Shown: positions 9,528 to 17,462 of the stretch, piece after piece
Numbering within the stretch: position 1 is the stretch's first letter
Layout of the letters: each line of letters opens with the position of its first letter
From: Litoribacillus peritrichatus
GTDB taxonomy: Bacteria; Pseudomonadota; Gammaproteobacteria; Pseudomonadales; Litoribrevibacteraceae
Direction: 5' to 3'
Length of the DNA: 64,000 bases
Assembly (NCBI RefSeq): GCF_039537985.1
Contig: NZ_BAABBN010000004.1
Span: 496,001 to 560,000, forward strand
Notes under the pieces: model-generated
Databases searched by the model: none
What the model was told of the DNA's origin: nothing
Seen by the model: the letters and a program-made list of their open reading frames with translations, nothing else
Translations under genes and position numbers: made by a program

Positions 9528-10376
9528 ATGAAAGTTGTATTAATAAAGCTATGCATTGGATTAATCTGTGTTGTCTGTTTAAGTGGTTCAAAAGTTTTTA
9601 AATGGACAGATGAAAATGGTCAGGTTCATTTTGGTTCAGCTCCAACTCCTCAAAATATTAAATCTGCCAAAGAAACAAAGTACTCAACTAAATCAAACTC
9701 TTCTCAAAGTCTTGAGGACGTTATTTACGGTATTTGGTTCGGCTCCATTGGTGGTCAAACGATCAGATTTGAAGTTTTAGAAGAAGGCTATCAATGGACA
9801 AAAGGGCCGTTTGGTCTTGTTTCTCTTGGAGATATTATTCCTGTTTCTGGTAGTTGGAAAATAGAAAAAAACAGGCTGGAATTAATAGACAAAAAGTCCC
9901 CTTCATTGAATAAGTCTCTTTTGGTTAAGAAGGTTAAGCGATATCAGATGTCTTTTATCGATCTTAAGTCAAAACAAAAAGTCACTTTTTATAAAATGAA
10001 ACCTTCGCGGGAAAATCTAACGGAACAGGAAGAACTCCTTAGGGGGAACTGGCGTCGAGTTAGAGGGCCAAAGAATGATAAAACCGTTGGGTACTGGAGT
10101 ATTAAGGATGGGGAAATTTCCAGTTATTCCCAACCCCAAAATAATTATATGGGGCGTATGATTCATCTTAATCCAAATGATATTGAGACAAAAGGAAACT
10201 GGAAGATTAAAGGCGAGAATGTGATCATTAGTAATGTCGCCGGATTCAAGCATAAAACTCATAAAACTGGTAAAATCGAGATTTGGAAACTGGATTCACT
10301 GGATCACAGAAATGCTTTACTTATTAACCGTTCAAGTGGTGAACGTGTTTTTCTAAAACGAAAACGCACTAAATAG
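9528..10376 (+). CDS. Secreted DUF4124-domain protein
   Basis: A 282-residue paralogue of the preceding gene: short signal sequence, DUF4124 motif (VFKWTDENGQVHFGSAP, about residues 22-38), then two beta-rich repeats beginning GIWFGSIGG (about 73) and GNWRRVRGP (about 173). The ATG at 9528 sits 5 bases after the upstream stop, with GGAGTAAG overlapping that stop as ribosome site, so translation is probably coupled. An imperfect terminator hairpin follows at 10441. Three DUF4124 genes side by side suggest local duplication. Confidence 0.78.
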   Translation: MKVVLIKLCIGLICVVCLSGSKVFKWTDENGQVHFGSAPTPQNIKSAKETKYSTKSNSSQSLEDVIYGIWFGSIGGQTIRFEVLEEGYQWTKGPFGLVSLGDIIPVSGSWKIEKNRLELIDKKSPSLNKSLLVKKVKRYQMSFIDLKSKQKVTFYKMKPSRENLTEQEELLRGNWRRVRGPKNDKTVGYWSIKDGEISSYSQPQNNYMGRMIHLNPNDIETKGNWKIKGENVIISNVAGFKHKTHKTGKIEIWKLDSLDHRNALLINRSSGERVFLKRKRTK

Positions 10377-10440
10377 ACGATCAAAAAAAGGGCTTCTATG
10401 TGAGACTGTGTAAAAACAGAGTTCAATAGGCTTTTAAAAG

Positions 10441-10468
10441 AACCTCGCTTTGGCGGGGTTTCTTGTTT
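10441..10468 (+). terminator. Terminator of the DUF4124 operon
   Basis: AACCTCGC / GCGGGGTT, an 8-bp stem with one wobble pair and a 4-base loop, followed by TCTTGTTT. It lies 64 bases after the last DUF4124 stop codon. Confidence 0.6.
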
Positions 10469-10493
10469 AAGCGGTGCTATTTCTGTCAGCCAA

Positions 10494-10524
10494 AAAAAAC
10501 CGCCAGCTTCGTATGGCGGTTTTT
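10494..10524. terminator. Terminator, diverged copy of the acnB terminator
   Basis: An A-run, the stem ACCGCCA / TGGCGGT and TTTTT. It is nearly identical to the hairpin following acnB at 13472-13503 and is followed by the acnB 3'-end remnant in the same order and spacing class, so it is one half of a direct repeat. Confidence 0.8.
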
Positions 10525-10555
10525 CATTTCAGATACTAATCAACTCAGGCAGAAA

Positions 10556-10605
10556 TTAAACCTCAACAGAACCTGTTTCGGCTTTCGCTGCGTACGCTTC
10601 CATCT
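10556..10605 (-). pseudogene. Remnant of an acnB 3' end (last 15 codons and stop)
   Basis: Read on the minus strand this encodes MEAYAAKAETGSVEV and a stop. The intact acnB at 13546 ends MEAYTAKAETASVEV. The 50 bases 10556-10605 match 13546-13595 at 44 positions, and similarity stops abruptly beyond. The flanking terminator is also duplicated. This is therefore a truncated, diverged copy of the acnB tail left at the other edge of the toxin-antitoxin/Fic block: either one attachment-like repeat of an inserted element or the scar of a duplicated acnB. Confidence 0.8.
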
Positions 10606-10724
10606 TGTTTGTTATGTTTTGATTTTGCATTGATAGGTTAATTTAGTGCTTACAATTTAAGCGACCATTAGCCCAACCTGTGTCAGAGTATTTAAAGGTA
10701 CCTTTTATTCATGAGGCAAAATCA

Positions 10725-10997
10725 ATGGCGACATCAGTAAAACTTGACGACAACTTGAAGAGTCGAGTTCAGAATTTGGCTGAAGCACGAAATCGCTCCG
10801 CACATTGGATCATGCGTGAAGCAATCCGTGATTATGTTGACCGTGAAGAAAAGCGAGAAGCGTTAAAACAAGATGCATTACATACTTGGGAGTCTTATCA
10901 ACAAAATGGACTTCATTTGACGATGGAAGAAGCAGACGATTGGTTGGCTAAGCTTGAAGCTGGTGAAAATGTCGAGTTGTCTAAGTGTCATGTCTGA
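10725..10997 (+). CDS. Ribbon-helix-helix (CopG-like) antitoxin, apparently orphan
   Basis: About 90 residues. The N-terminal RHH DNA-binding motif (ATSVKLDDNLKSRVQNLAE then RSAHWIMREAIRDYV) is typical of ParD/RelB-like antitoxins, which bind their own promoter and neutralise a partner toxin through the C-terminal tail. The start at 10725 is preferred over the longer frame from 10680, because GAGG lies 9 bases upstream and the RHH strand begins at once. No toxin ORF follows; the 156 bases to the next antitoxin carry no recognisable RelE/ParE remnant. It may be orphan or act on the downstream toxin. Confidence 0.8.
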   Translation: MATSVKLDDNLKSRVQNLAEARNRSAHWIMREAIRDYVDREEKREALKQDALHTWESYQQNGLHLTMEEADDWLAKLEAGENVELSKCHV

Positions 10998-11153
10998 TTT
11001 GCTCGAGTCATAATGAGAGGGTGTTTGCCAAAGTCGTGAACGTCGAAGATATAGGAATAGCGGAAGAGGGCTTGTTATTAGCCACAGAGGGTAATGACAG
11101 AGAAAACTGGATTGGCTATCATTGAGATTCTAAGAGAACCTCGGAGAACCGCT

Positions 11154-11402
11154 ATGCCATTAAAAGCTACCTCAGTAAGATTGGATGATGAAACCTTAGC
11201 CCGAGTTGGTCAGATGGCTGAAGCGATGGACAGGCCTCGTGCATGGCTAATGGCTGAAGCTATTAAACAATATGTGGCTCGTGAAGAGTGGTTTATCCAA
11301 GAAGTGGAGAAGGGTGTGAAAGCCGCTGATGAAGGTCGCTTGATCGACCATTCAGATATTAAAGCCAAGTGGGAGGCTAAGCGTGCAGCTCAAATGGACT
11401 GA
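11154..11402 (+). CDS. Ribbon-helix-helix antitoxin of a RelE/ParE-type pair
   Basis: About 82 residues. RHH motif ATSVRLDDETLARVGQMAE with the helix PRAWLMAEAIKQYV, and an acidic C-terminal tail that should wrap the toxin. The start at 11154 is favoured by CGGAGA upstream. It overlaps the toxin gene by 20 bases, the usual translationally coupled arrangement. It resembles the preceding RHH protein (shared pattern of T-S-V-x-L-D-D and W-x-M-x-E-A-I), so the two probably arose by duplication or serial insertion of modules. Confidence 0.88.
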   Translation: MPLKATSVRLDDETLARVGQMAEAMDRPRAWLMAEAIKQYVAREEWFIQEVEKGVKAADEGRLIDHSDIKAKWEAKRAAQMD

Positions 11403-11679
11403 CTTAGCTGACAATGACTTAGATAAGATCGAAGCCTACATCACCAAAGATAACAGCTCCATAGTTGCAATTGATGTTGTCATGAACATTATTGATAGCA
11501 CCCACCTAATTCTCCCTGTGCACCCACGTGCTGGACGCCAAGGACGCGTAAAAAATACGCGAGAACTGGTGATTGACGGCTTACCGTTTATTGTGATTTA
11601 TCGGGAGCATGTGTCGGCAAACTTCATTGAAGTATTACGTGTTTTACACGAAAATCAGCAATGGCCGACTGCGGATTAA
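11383..11679 (+). CDS. RelE/ParE-superfamily toxin
   Basis: A 98-residue protein with the ParE/RelE fold: N-terminal strand and helices (LKWTDLADNDLDKIEAYI), a middle GRQGRVKNTRELVIDGLPFIVIYR stretch typical of the family beta-sheet, and a C-terminal VLRVLHENQQWP. Family members are mRNA interferases (RelE) or gyrase poisons (ParE); WT-x-x-A at the start and the VLR-x-LH-x-x-x-x-WP ending are seen in both annotations. The upstream RHH gene is its antitoxin. It ends 10 bases before the end of the convergent Fic gene. Confidence 0.87.
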   Translation: MQLKWTDLADNDLDKIEAYITKDNSSIVAIDVVMNIIDSTHLILPVHPRAGRQGRVKNTRELVIDGLPFIVIYREHVSANFIEVLRVLHENQQWPTAD

Positions 11680-11689
11680 AGCGTCGTGA

Positions 11690-12703
11690 TCACTTTAGAC
11701 GATACTTCTGTAAACGGCTATTGGGCTTATCAGGAATGGTCATTTCAATCAAATTAGCGTCTAAGGCTGGCTTTAGATAGCGTTCACGAAATGACTTACG
11801 ATCTTTTAAACCTAAAAGTGTCTGTAACTCTTCTCGATTTAACGGTTGGGCACTATCTTTCAGTACTTTCAGCAATAGCTCCACTTGGGGGGTGACTTGA
11901 GGTGTGACTTGGGGGCTCACTTGAGAAAAGAGATCTTCCGAGCCGGTTAGGTTATCTTCTATCGCTGCCAAAATATTGTTCAACATAAACTCAATAAAAG
12001 GGGCCGAATCCGTAGCTTGTGTACTCCGATTGATTGCTTGATAGTACTCATCCTGCTGGGCATAGACCATACTCTCGACAGGGAGTTGAGCAAGTAGTGG
12101 GTTCCATTGACTTAATATCAGCGTCTGCCATAGCCGCCCCATACGGCCATTGCCATCTGAGAACGGATGGATAAATTCAAACTCATAGTGAAAAACAGAG
12201 CTGACAATCAATGGGTGATGATCGGTACTGGGTAACCAACTCAACAAATCTGCCATAAGGTTTTTAACCCGGTTAGAAGGTGGAGCCATATGAACCACTT
12301 GCTCGCCTTTCATCACACCTACATTGCCAGCACGATAGTATCCTGCATCATCAATCAAACCTGCCATTAGGGTCTCATGAGCTTTTAGTAAATCAGTCTC
12401 GCTCTCTGGCTGCCAGCTTTCAAATAACTCATAAGCTTTAATCGCATTCCGTGCTTCCTGTACCTCTTTGGGGGGCGCAATAACTCGCTTGCCTTCTATA
12501 ATCGCCGTGATTTGCTCTTCACTTAACGTATTCCCCTCAATGGCCAATGATCCCTGAATAGTACGAATGCGGTTGATTCGACGCAGGCGTAAATCTAGTT
12601 GTTTTTCAGACACAGCCGCCAAATAGCCCAGCTTTTCGCTGATGTTTGAAATCTGGCGAATGATGGCTGGGGTGATAGAGAACGGGGGTTGATAAGCGCT
12701 CAC
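11690..12703 (-). CDS. Fic-family protein with C-terminal winged helix
   Basis: The 337-residue protein has an N-terminal helical region carrying an inhibitory-helix motif (SLAIEGN, residues 52-58), a Fic core with HPFSDGNGRMGR (residues 179-190, catalytic H179), a linker with three PQV repeats (about 263-275), and a C-terminal winged-helix-like part. Fic enzymes usually AMPylate target proteins, and the inhibitory motif keeps the enzyme off, so this is a self-contained class II-like Fic rather than a FicT/FicA pair. The GTG start lacks a clear ribosome site. It lies in the accessory block and converges on the RelE/ParE toxin. The target is unknown. Confidence 0.9.
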   Translation of the reverse strand: MSAYQPPFSITPAIIRQISNISEKLGYLAAVSEKQLDLRLRRINRIRTIQGSLAIEGNTLSEEQITAIIEGKRVIAPPKEVQEARNAIKAYELFESWQPESETDLLKAHETLMAGLIDDAGYYRAGNVGVMKGEQVVHMAPPSNRVKNLMADLLSWLPSTDHHPLIVSSVFHYEFEFIHPFSDGNGRMGRLWQTLILSQWNPLLAQLPVESMVYAQQDEYYQAINRSTQATDSAPFIEFMLNNILAAIEDNLTGSEDLFSQVSPQVTPQVTPQVELLLKVLKDSAQPLNREELQTLLGLKDRKSFRERYLKPALDANLIEMTIPDKPNSRLQKYRLK

Positions 12704-12907
12704 TTTATAAGATCCGAGACTTTAAATATTTCTCTCATCAAAACTCTCTCCTGATTCTTGCTCTATCGAACGGCACATACTCTCCAACACTGGGTAGTGC
12801 TTCTAAACTACGTTTCAAATTTTGGGGGAGAGGTCAGGTGCGTTATTTCTATTGAGTGCATGATAGAATTCTACTTTAATTCAACCATATAGAATAAGGA
12901 AGAGAAG

Positions 12908-13432
12908 TTGATCAAGAGAAACTGCCAATTACTGATCTTTATATTTATAGTAATTTTAGCTCAGGGATGTGCAACAACAAAACCAAAATCTTTTGCAAGT
13001 GGTCGTGCAGCTCTACCTACTGAGGCAATTATTCTGGTGGGTGTTAAAGGCGATCAGTATGTTGAATACATACAATTCCTGAGGGACCGATTTCCGCCTG
13101 CATCGAATCATTACTTTGAGCCAATTAATAATGATGTAATAGCCTTGCCAATAGATATTGTTTCAAACGATCTCCATATTGCAGTGTTTGGAATTTCTGG
13201 AGTGGGAAGAGGATATGTTTCAAACTTTAGTTATGGCTATCAAACTGTTGAGAATTCATTTATCGATATCACAGAAGCAGAAGTGTATTATTTTGGTACT
13301 CTTACTACTGGAAATAGTAGTGATTCCCATACGTTTGATCACTCTTTAGATCAAGAAATGGTTGAGTTAGCTAAAGATAAGTATAAGAAATTGATAGGAA
13401 ACAGAAAAATTATTTCTGTGAATATTGATTAG
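12908..13432 (+). CDS. Small putative lipoprotein, unknown function
   Basis: A 174-residue protein with a lipoprotein signal (hydrophobic helix then LAQGC, cysteine about residue 21) and a beta-rich mature part. The TTG start is chosen because AAGGAAGAG lies just upstream and no ATG is suitable. The gene is AT-rich compared with its neighbours, lies inside the block bounded by the acnB-tail repeats, and ends just before the acnB terminator. I do not recognise the family. Confidence 0.65.
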   Translation: MIKRNCQLLIFIFIVILAQGCATTKPKSFASGRAALPTEAIILVGVKGDQYVEYIQFLRDRFPPASNHYFEPINNDVIALPIDIVSNDLHIAVFGISGVGRGYVSNFSYGYQTVENSFIDITEAEVYYFGTLTTGNSSDSHTFDHSLDQEMVELAKDKYKKLIGNRKIISVNID

Positions 13433-13471
13433 GTAGAGAACCAGAACAACTCATAGATTAAAAGCATAAAA

Positions 13472-13503
13472 AAAACCGCCAGCGTTCGCATGGCGGTTTT
13501 TAT
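13472..13503. terminator. Terminator of acnB (shared with convergent lipoprotein gene)
   Basis: An A-run on one side, the stem ACCGCCA / TGGCGGT with an inner GCG/CGC stem, and TTTTTAT on the other side, so it can act in both directions. It has a diverged duplicate at 10494-10524. Confidence 0.85.
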
Positions 13504-13545
13504 TTCTGATATTAATCCACTCAGATACTTATCAATTCAGATATA

Positions 13546-16134
13546 TCAAACCTCAACAGAAGCCGTTTCAGCTTTTGCTGTGTACGCTTCCATCTGGTCG
13601 AAGTTCAGGTAGTTGTAAACTTCATCAGACTTAGCATCCAGAGATTTGGTGTACTCGAAGTACTCTGCCGGTGTAGGCAGCTTACCAAGGATCGCACCCA
13701 CAGACGCGAGTTCCGCTGACGTTAGGTAAACGTTTGCGCCATCACCCAGACGGTTAGGGAAGTTACGCGTGGAGGTCGAAAGAACCGTGGTGTTTGGAGC
13801 AACTCGTGCCTGGTTACCCATACACAGAGAGCACCCAGGAACTTCAGTACGAACACCGGAAGTACCGAAGGTGTTGTAGTAACCTTCTTCCATTAACTGA
13901 GCTGCGTCCATCTTAGTCGGAGGCGTCATCCAGAAGCGTGTCTTAAGACCGCCTTTGTGTTGAGATAGAAGCTGACCAGCGGCACGGAAGTGACCGATGT
14001 TGGTCATACAAGAGCCGATGAATACTTCGTCTACAGTGTCGCCAGCCACTTCAGAAAGTAGTTTCGCGTCATCAGGGTCGTTCGGGCAGCACACGATTGG
14101 TTCTTTGATTTCGTTAAGGTCGATCTCTAGAACGTGCTTGTACTCAGCGTCGGTATCCGCTTCCATAAGCTCTGGGTTAGCCAGCCAAGCTTCCATCGCC
14201 TGAGCACGACGCTCAAGAGAACGTGGGTCGCCGTAACCTTCAGCGATCATCCAGCGTAGCATAGTGATGTTAGACGTTAGATATTCTTTAACCGCTTCTT
14301 CAGATAGCTTAATCGTACAGCCCGCTGCAGAACGCTCCGCAGATGCATCAGACAGTTCGAACGCCTGTTCAACCGTAAGGTTATCAAGGCCTTCAATTTC
14401 CAGTACACGACCAGAGAATTCGTTGATCTTACCGGCTTTTTCTACCGTCAATAGGCCTTCTTTAATGCCGTAGTAAGGAATCGCGTGTACCAGGTCACGT
14501 AGAGTGATGCCTGGCTGCATTTCACCTTTGAAGCGAACCATAACAGACTCAGGCATGTCCAGCGGCATAACACCGGTTGCCGCTGCGAATGCAACCAAAC
14601 CAGAACCCGCAGGGAAAGAGATACCCATTGGGAAACGAGTATGAGAGTCACCACCCGTGCCTACTGTGTCTGGAAGTAGCATACGGTTCAACCAAGAGTG
14701 GATGACACCGTCACCTGGGCGAAGTGCTACACCACCACGCGTTTGGATGAAGTCTGGCATGGTGTGCTGCATTTCAACGTCAATTGGCTTAGGGTAAGCG
14801 GCAGTGTGACAGAAAGACTGCATCACAAGATCCGCAGAGAAACCAAGACAAGCCAGGTCTTTCAGTTCGTCTCGCGTCATGGGGCCCGTGGTGTCCTGAG
14901 AGCCAACCGTCGTCATCTTAGGCTCACAGTATTGACCAGGGCGAACACCCTCAACACCACACGCATTACCCACCATCTTCTGAGCAAGGGTGAAGCCCTT
15001 AGTGCCTGCTTCCGGGTCAACTGGTTTGCGGAAAACGTCAGAAGCTTCTAGGCCAAGTGCTTGACGTGCTTTGTCAGTCAAACCACGACCAATGATGAGA
15101 GGAATACGACCGCCAGCCTGAACTTCGTCCAGAATTACGTCGGATTTGAAGGCGAACTCAGAGATCGTTTCTCCGTTCTGGTTAATGATTTTACCTTCGT
15201 ATGGACGGATGTCGATCACGTCGCCCATGTTCATTTTGTCTACAGGCGCTTCGAATACGAGTGCGCCAGCGTCTTCCATGGTGTTGAAGAAGATAGGCGC
15301 CACTTTAGAACCGATACAAACACCGCCCGTACGTTTATTAGGTACACCTGGTATGTCGTCACCGAAGAACCAAAGTATAGAGTTAGTCGCAGACTTACGA
15401 GAAGAGCCTGTACCAACCACGTCACCAACGAATGCTACGGGAAGACCTTTCGCTTTGATCTCCTCTATCTGAGACATAGGGCCGGTTACACCGTGCTCTT
15501 CAGGCGTCAAACCGTCACGAGTCATTTTGTAGGCTGCGCGAGCGTGAACAGGGATGTCAGGGCGAGACCATGCGTCTGGTGCTGGAGAAAGGTCGTCGGT
15601 GTTGGTTTCACCCGTAACCTTGAATACCGTCATTTTGATGCTTTCAGCAACCTTGTTTTTCTTGGTGAACCATTCAGCGTTTGCCCAAGATTCAACAACT
15701 GCTTTAGCTACTGCGTTACCTGCGTCCATTTTTTCTTTAACGTCGTTGAACGCATCGAACATCAACAGAGTGTTTTTAAGTTGCTCACCTGCCAGTTCTG
15801 CAAGGTCGGCATCGTCAAGGAGCTCTACCAAAGTAGCGATGTTGTAACCACCTTGCATCATGCCCAGAAGTTGAACTGCTTTTTCTTTAGATACCAGCGG
15901 AGACTCAGCTTCGCCCTTAGTGATTGCCGTCAGAAAACCAGCTTTAACGTAAGCCGCTTCATCAACACCCGGTGGGATACGGTTTTCAAGAAGGTCAACC
16001 AGCGTTGTTTCTTCACCCGCTGGTGGATTTTTGAGTAGTTCCACTAGACCCGCTGTTTGTTCTGCATTTAATGGCTTTGGTGGAACGCCTTGTTCAGCAC
16101 GTTCTGCGACGTGTGCGCGATAAGCTTCTAACAC
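13546..16134 (-). CDS. acnB: Bifunctional aconitate hydratase 2 / 2-methylisocitrate dehydratase
   Basis: At 862 residues this is close to E. coli AcnB in length and near-identical in many stretches: N-terminal HEAT-like domain, swivel domain (TNTDDLSPAPDAWSRPDIP), and catalytic core with cluster cysteines C709 (GSCMTN), C768 and C771 (CSLCMGNQ). AcnB interconverts citrate and isocitrate in the TCA cycle and hydrates 2-methyl-cis-aconitate in the methylcitrate cycle. Apo-AcnB can bind mRNA in E. coli. Three TTGTC-type palindromes upstream suggest control by a GntR-like regulator. A second, longer AcnB lies 6 kb away in convergent orientation. The gene is monocistronic with a strong terminator. 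Confidence 0.97.
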   Translation of the reverse strand: MLEAYRAHVAERAEQGVPPKPLNAEQTAGLVELLKNPPAGEETTLVDLLENRIPPGVDEAAYVKAGFLTAITKGEAESPLVSKEKAVQLLGMMQGGYNIATLVELLDDADLAELAGEQLKNTLLMFDAFNDVKEKMDAGNAVAKAVVESWANAEWFTKKNKVAESIKMTVFKVTGETNTDDLSPAPDAWSRPDIPVHARAAYKMTRDGLTPEEHGVTGPMSQIEEIKAKGLPVAFVGDVVGTGSSRKSATNSILWFFGDDIPGVPNKRTGGVCIGSKVAPIFFNTMEDAGALVFEAPVDKMNMGDVIDIRPYEGKIINQNGETISEFAFKSDVILDEVQAGGRIPLIIGRGLTDKARQALGLEASDVFRKPVDPEAGTKGFTLAQKMVGNACGVEGVRPGQYCEPKMTTVGSQDTTGPMTRDELKDLACLGFSADLVMQSFCHTAAYPKPIDVEMQHTMPDFIQTRGGVALRPGDGVIHSWLNRMLLPDTVGTGGDSHTRFPMGISFPAGSGLVAFAAATGVMPLDMPESVMVRFKGEMQPGITLRDLVHAIPYYGIKEGLLTVEKAGKINEFSGRVLEIEGLDNLTVEQAFELSDASAERSAAGCTIKLSEEAVKEYLTSNITMLRWMIAEGYGDPRSLERRAQAMEAWLANPELMEADTDAEYKHVLEIDLNEIKEPIVCCPNDPDDAKLLSEVAGDTVDEVFIGSCMTNIGHFRAAGQLLSQHKGGLKTRFWMTPPTKMDAAQLMEEGYYNTFGTSGVRTEVPGCSLCMGNQARVAPNTTVLSTSTRNFPNRLGDGANVYLTSAELASVGAILGKLPTPAEYFEYTKSLDAKSDEVYNYLNFDQMEAYTAKAETASVEV

Positions 16135-16269
16135 GGTTTGTAACCCTCATCAGTTGAGTTTCATATGAGTTCTTTCTTATAAAAAGAAATCATAGACGGT
16201 CGACTTTGTTCCAGCGACCTTCAATTTGGTGTAAGAATTTTATTGAAAAACTTTCTAAAAGATGAGCGG

Positions 16270-16281
16270 ATTGTAGACAAA
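16270..16281. promoter_or_regulatory. Operator-like palindrome 1 upstream of acnB
   Basis: ATTGTAGACAAA, a near match to the perfect palindrome at 16352. It lies 136 bases upstream of the acnB start codon. The start of the next copy is exactly 20 bases away, two helical turns, as expected for cooperative binding. Confidence 0.55.
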
Positions 16282-16289
16282 ATTGAGAT

Positions 16290-16301
16290 ATTGTCAACAA
16301 T
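16290..16301. promoter_or_regulatory. Operator-like palindrome 2 upstream of acnB
   Basis: ATTGTCAACAAT, one substitution away from the perfect palindrome. TTGTCnACAA is a form used by GntR/FadR-subfamily regulators. From memory it resembles the motif reported for the propionate regulator PrpQ, which would fit control of a methylcitrate-cycle enzyme, but I cannot check this. Confidence 0.6.
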
Positions 16302-16351
16302 AGGTATTTAAGTATGATGATTTATGGGGATGATGGAATTAAAATTAATAT

Positions 16352-16363
16352 ATTGTCGACAAT
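16352..16363. promoter_or_regulatory. Operator-like palindrome 3 between acnB and the lipase gene
   Basis: ATTGTCGACAAT, a perfect 12-bp palindrome, 62 bases from the second site. It lies in the 416-base divergent region between acnB and the lipase gene, so it could influence either. The rest of that region shows no further gene. Confidence 0.65.
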
Positions 16364-16550
16364 GTTCTTTTGGACACAAAAAGCCGAAATCACCATTTCA
16401 ATAAATCCAGCTTTAAAGCATCTAAATCGAATACAATTACTTATGCAGTTCCTTAAGAAAAACGCCATATTTGGTGGTTAAAGTAAAGTATGGCTTATTA
16501 AGCGTATAAAATGCGTTAATGTTCATGGATAGAAGTGAGAAACTGCCGTT

Positions 16551-17462
16551 TTGAAATTTGATCACTCTTGGCAAGCTTTATTGAGACCGGATGTTAGCTC
16601 GTACTATTTTCCTAACTTTCAGCGGTGGCGTTTTGATCCCGGAAAAACCTCATACGACCCGGTGAATGCACTTTGGTTGAGCGAGCTGTCTCGCTGGGTA
16701 TATCGCTCAGATCGTGATCAATATCGTTCAGCCTATAATGCCAGCATGGTTCACCCCGAGCTTGAGATGATCAACCTACGTGAAATGTACTTCATTGCAG
16801 AACAGGGGATGCAGGCCAGTCTTTTGGTGTCTTCCACCAAACCGCGCTGGGCGGTGTTGGCCTTTAGGGGCTCTTCTGAGCCAACCAATTGGGTTCACAA
16901 TTTTAATACCGGGTTATCCCCCTGGTTTGGTGGGGGCTTGGTGCATCAAGGTTTTTTAGAAGCCTTAATGAAAATTTGGGAACCCGTCAGGCATCGCCTC
17001 AGGCGGCTTAGAATGCCGGTCTTCTTCGCAGGGCACAGCTTGGGGGGCGCGTTAGCAACGTTAGCTGCGGCGGATTATTCACCCACAGCGCTTTATTTAT
17101 ACGGTGCGCCCCGAGTCGGGGATGGTGATTTTGCTTCCAGCTTATCCGGTGTGCCGGTTTATCGAATGGTGAATCACACAGATATGGTTTGCTGGTTACC
17201 GCCGGCAACATCGCCATTCCGGTTCCGGCACGTTGGTGAACTTCATTATTATTCTTACTCAGGCAACAAATACGTGAATCCGGACGATGAGTTCATTGAG
17301 TATGACCGGAGAATACGGGTTGGCAGTACCCGAGCAGAGATGCACACCAAGAGCTGGACGGACCCGCCCAAACGATTATCGGACCACTCACCGATTAACT
17401 ATTCGGCGAATATTTACAGGGAAGTGATTCAGCATCCTTTGTATAAGAATCAGCTTGATTAA
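16551..17462 (+). CDS. Class 3 lipase family protein (alpha/beta hydrolase)
   Basis: A 303-residue protein with a Lipase_3 domain. The nucleophile elbow is GHSLGG with S163, preceded by AVLAFRGS (oxyanion region) and followed by LYGAPRVGD; a later aspartate and histidine (NHTDMVCWLPP, DHSP) complete the likely triad. No signal peptide is visible, so it may act inside the cell or be secreted another way. It should hydrolyse acylglycerols or similar esters. The TTG start has only a weak AGTGAG. Its 3' end overlaps the convergent aminopeptidase gene by 68 bases. Confidence 0.85.
   Translation: MKFDHSWQALLRPDVSSYYFPNFQRWRFDPGKTSYDPVNALWLSELSRWVYRSDRDQYRSAYNASMVHPELEMINLREMYFIAEQGMQASLLVSSTKPRWAVLAFRGSSEPTNWVHNFNTGLSPWFGGGLVHQGFLEALMKIWEPVRHRLRRLRMPVFFAGHSLGGALATLAAADYSPTALYLYGAPRVGDGDFASSLSGVPVYRMVNHTDMVCWLPPATSPFRFRHVGELHYYSYSGNKYVNPDDEFIEYDRRIRVGSTRAEMHTKSWTDPPKRLSDHSPINYSANIYREVIQHPLYKNQLD

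Noticed and set aside
10998..11153. Possible toxin remnant between the two RHH genes
   Set aside because: Translated in all frames I see no RelE/ParE or VapC motif.
15061..16038. 325-codon plus-strand frame opposite acnB
   Set aside because: Antisense shadow of acnB; its composition follows from the acnB codons and no ribosome site precedes it.
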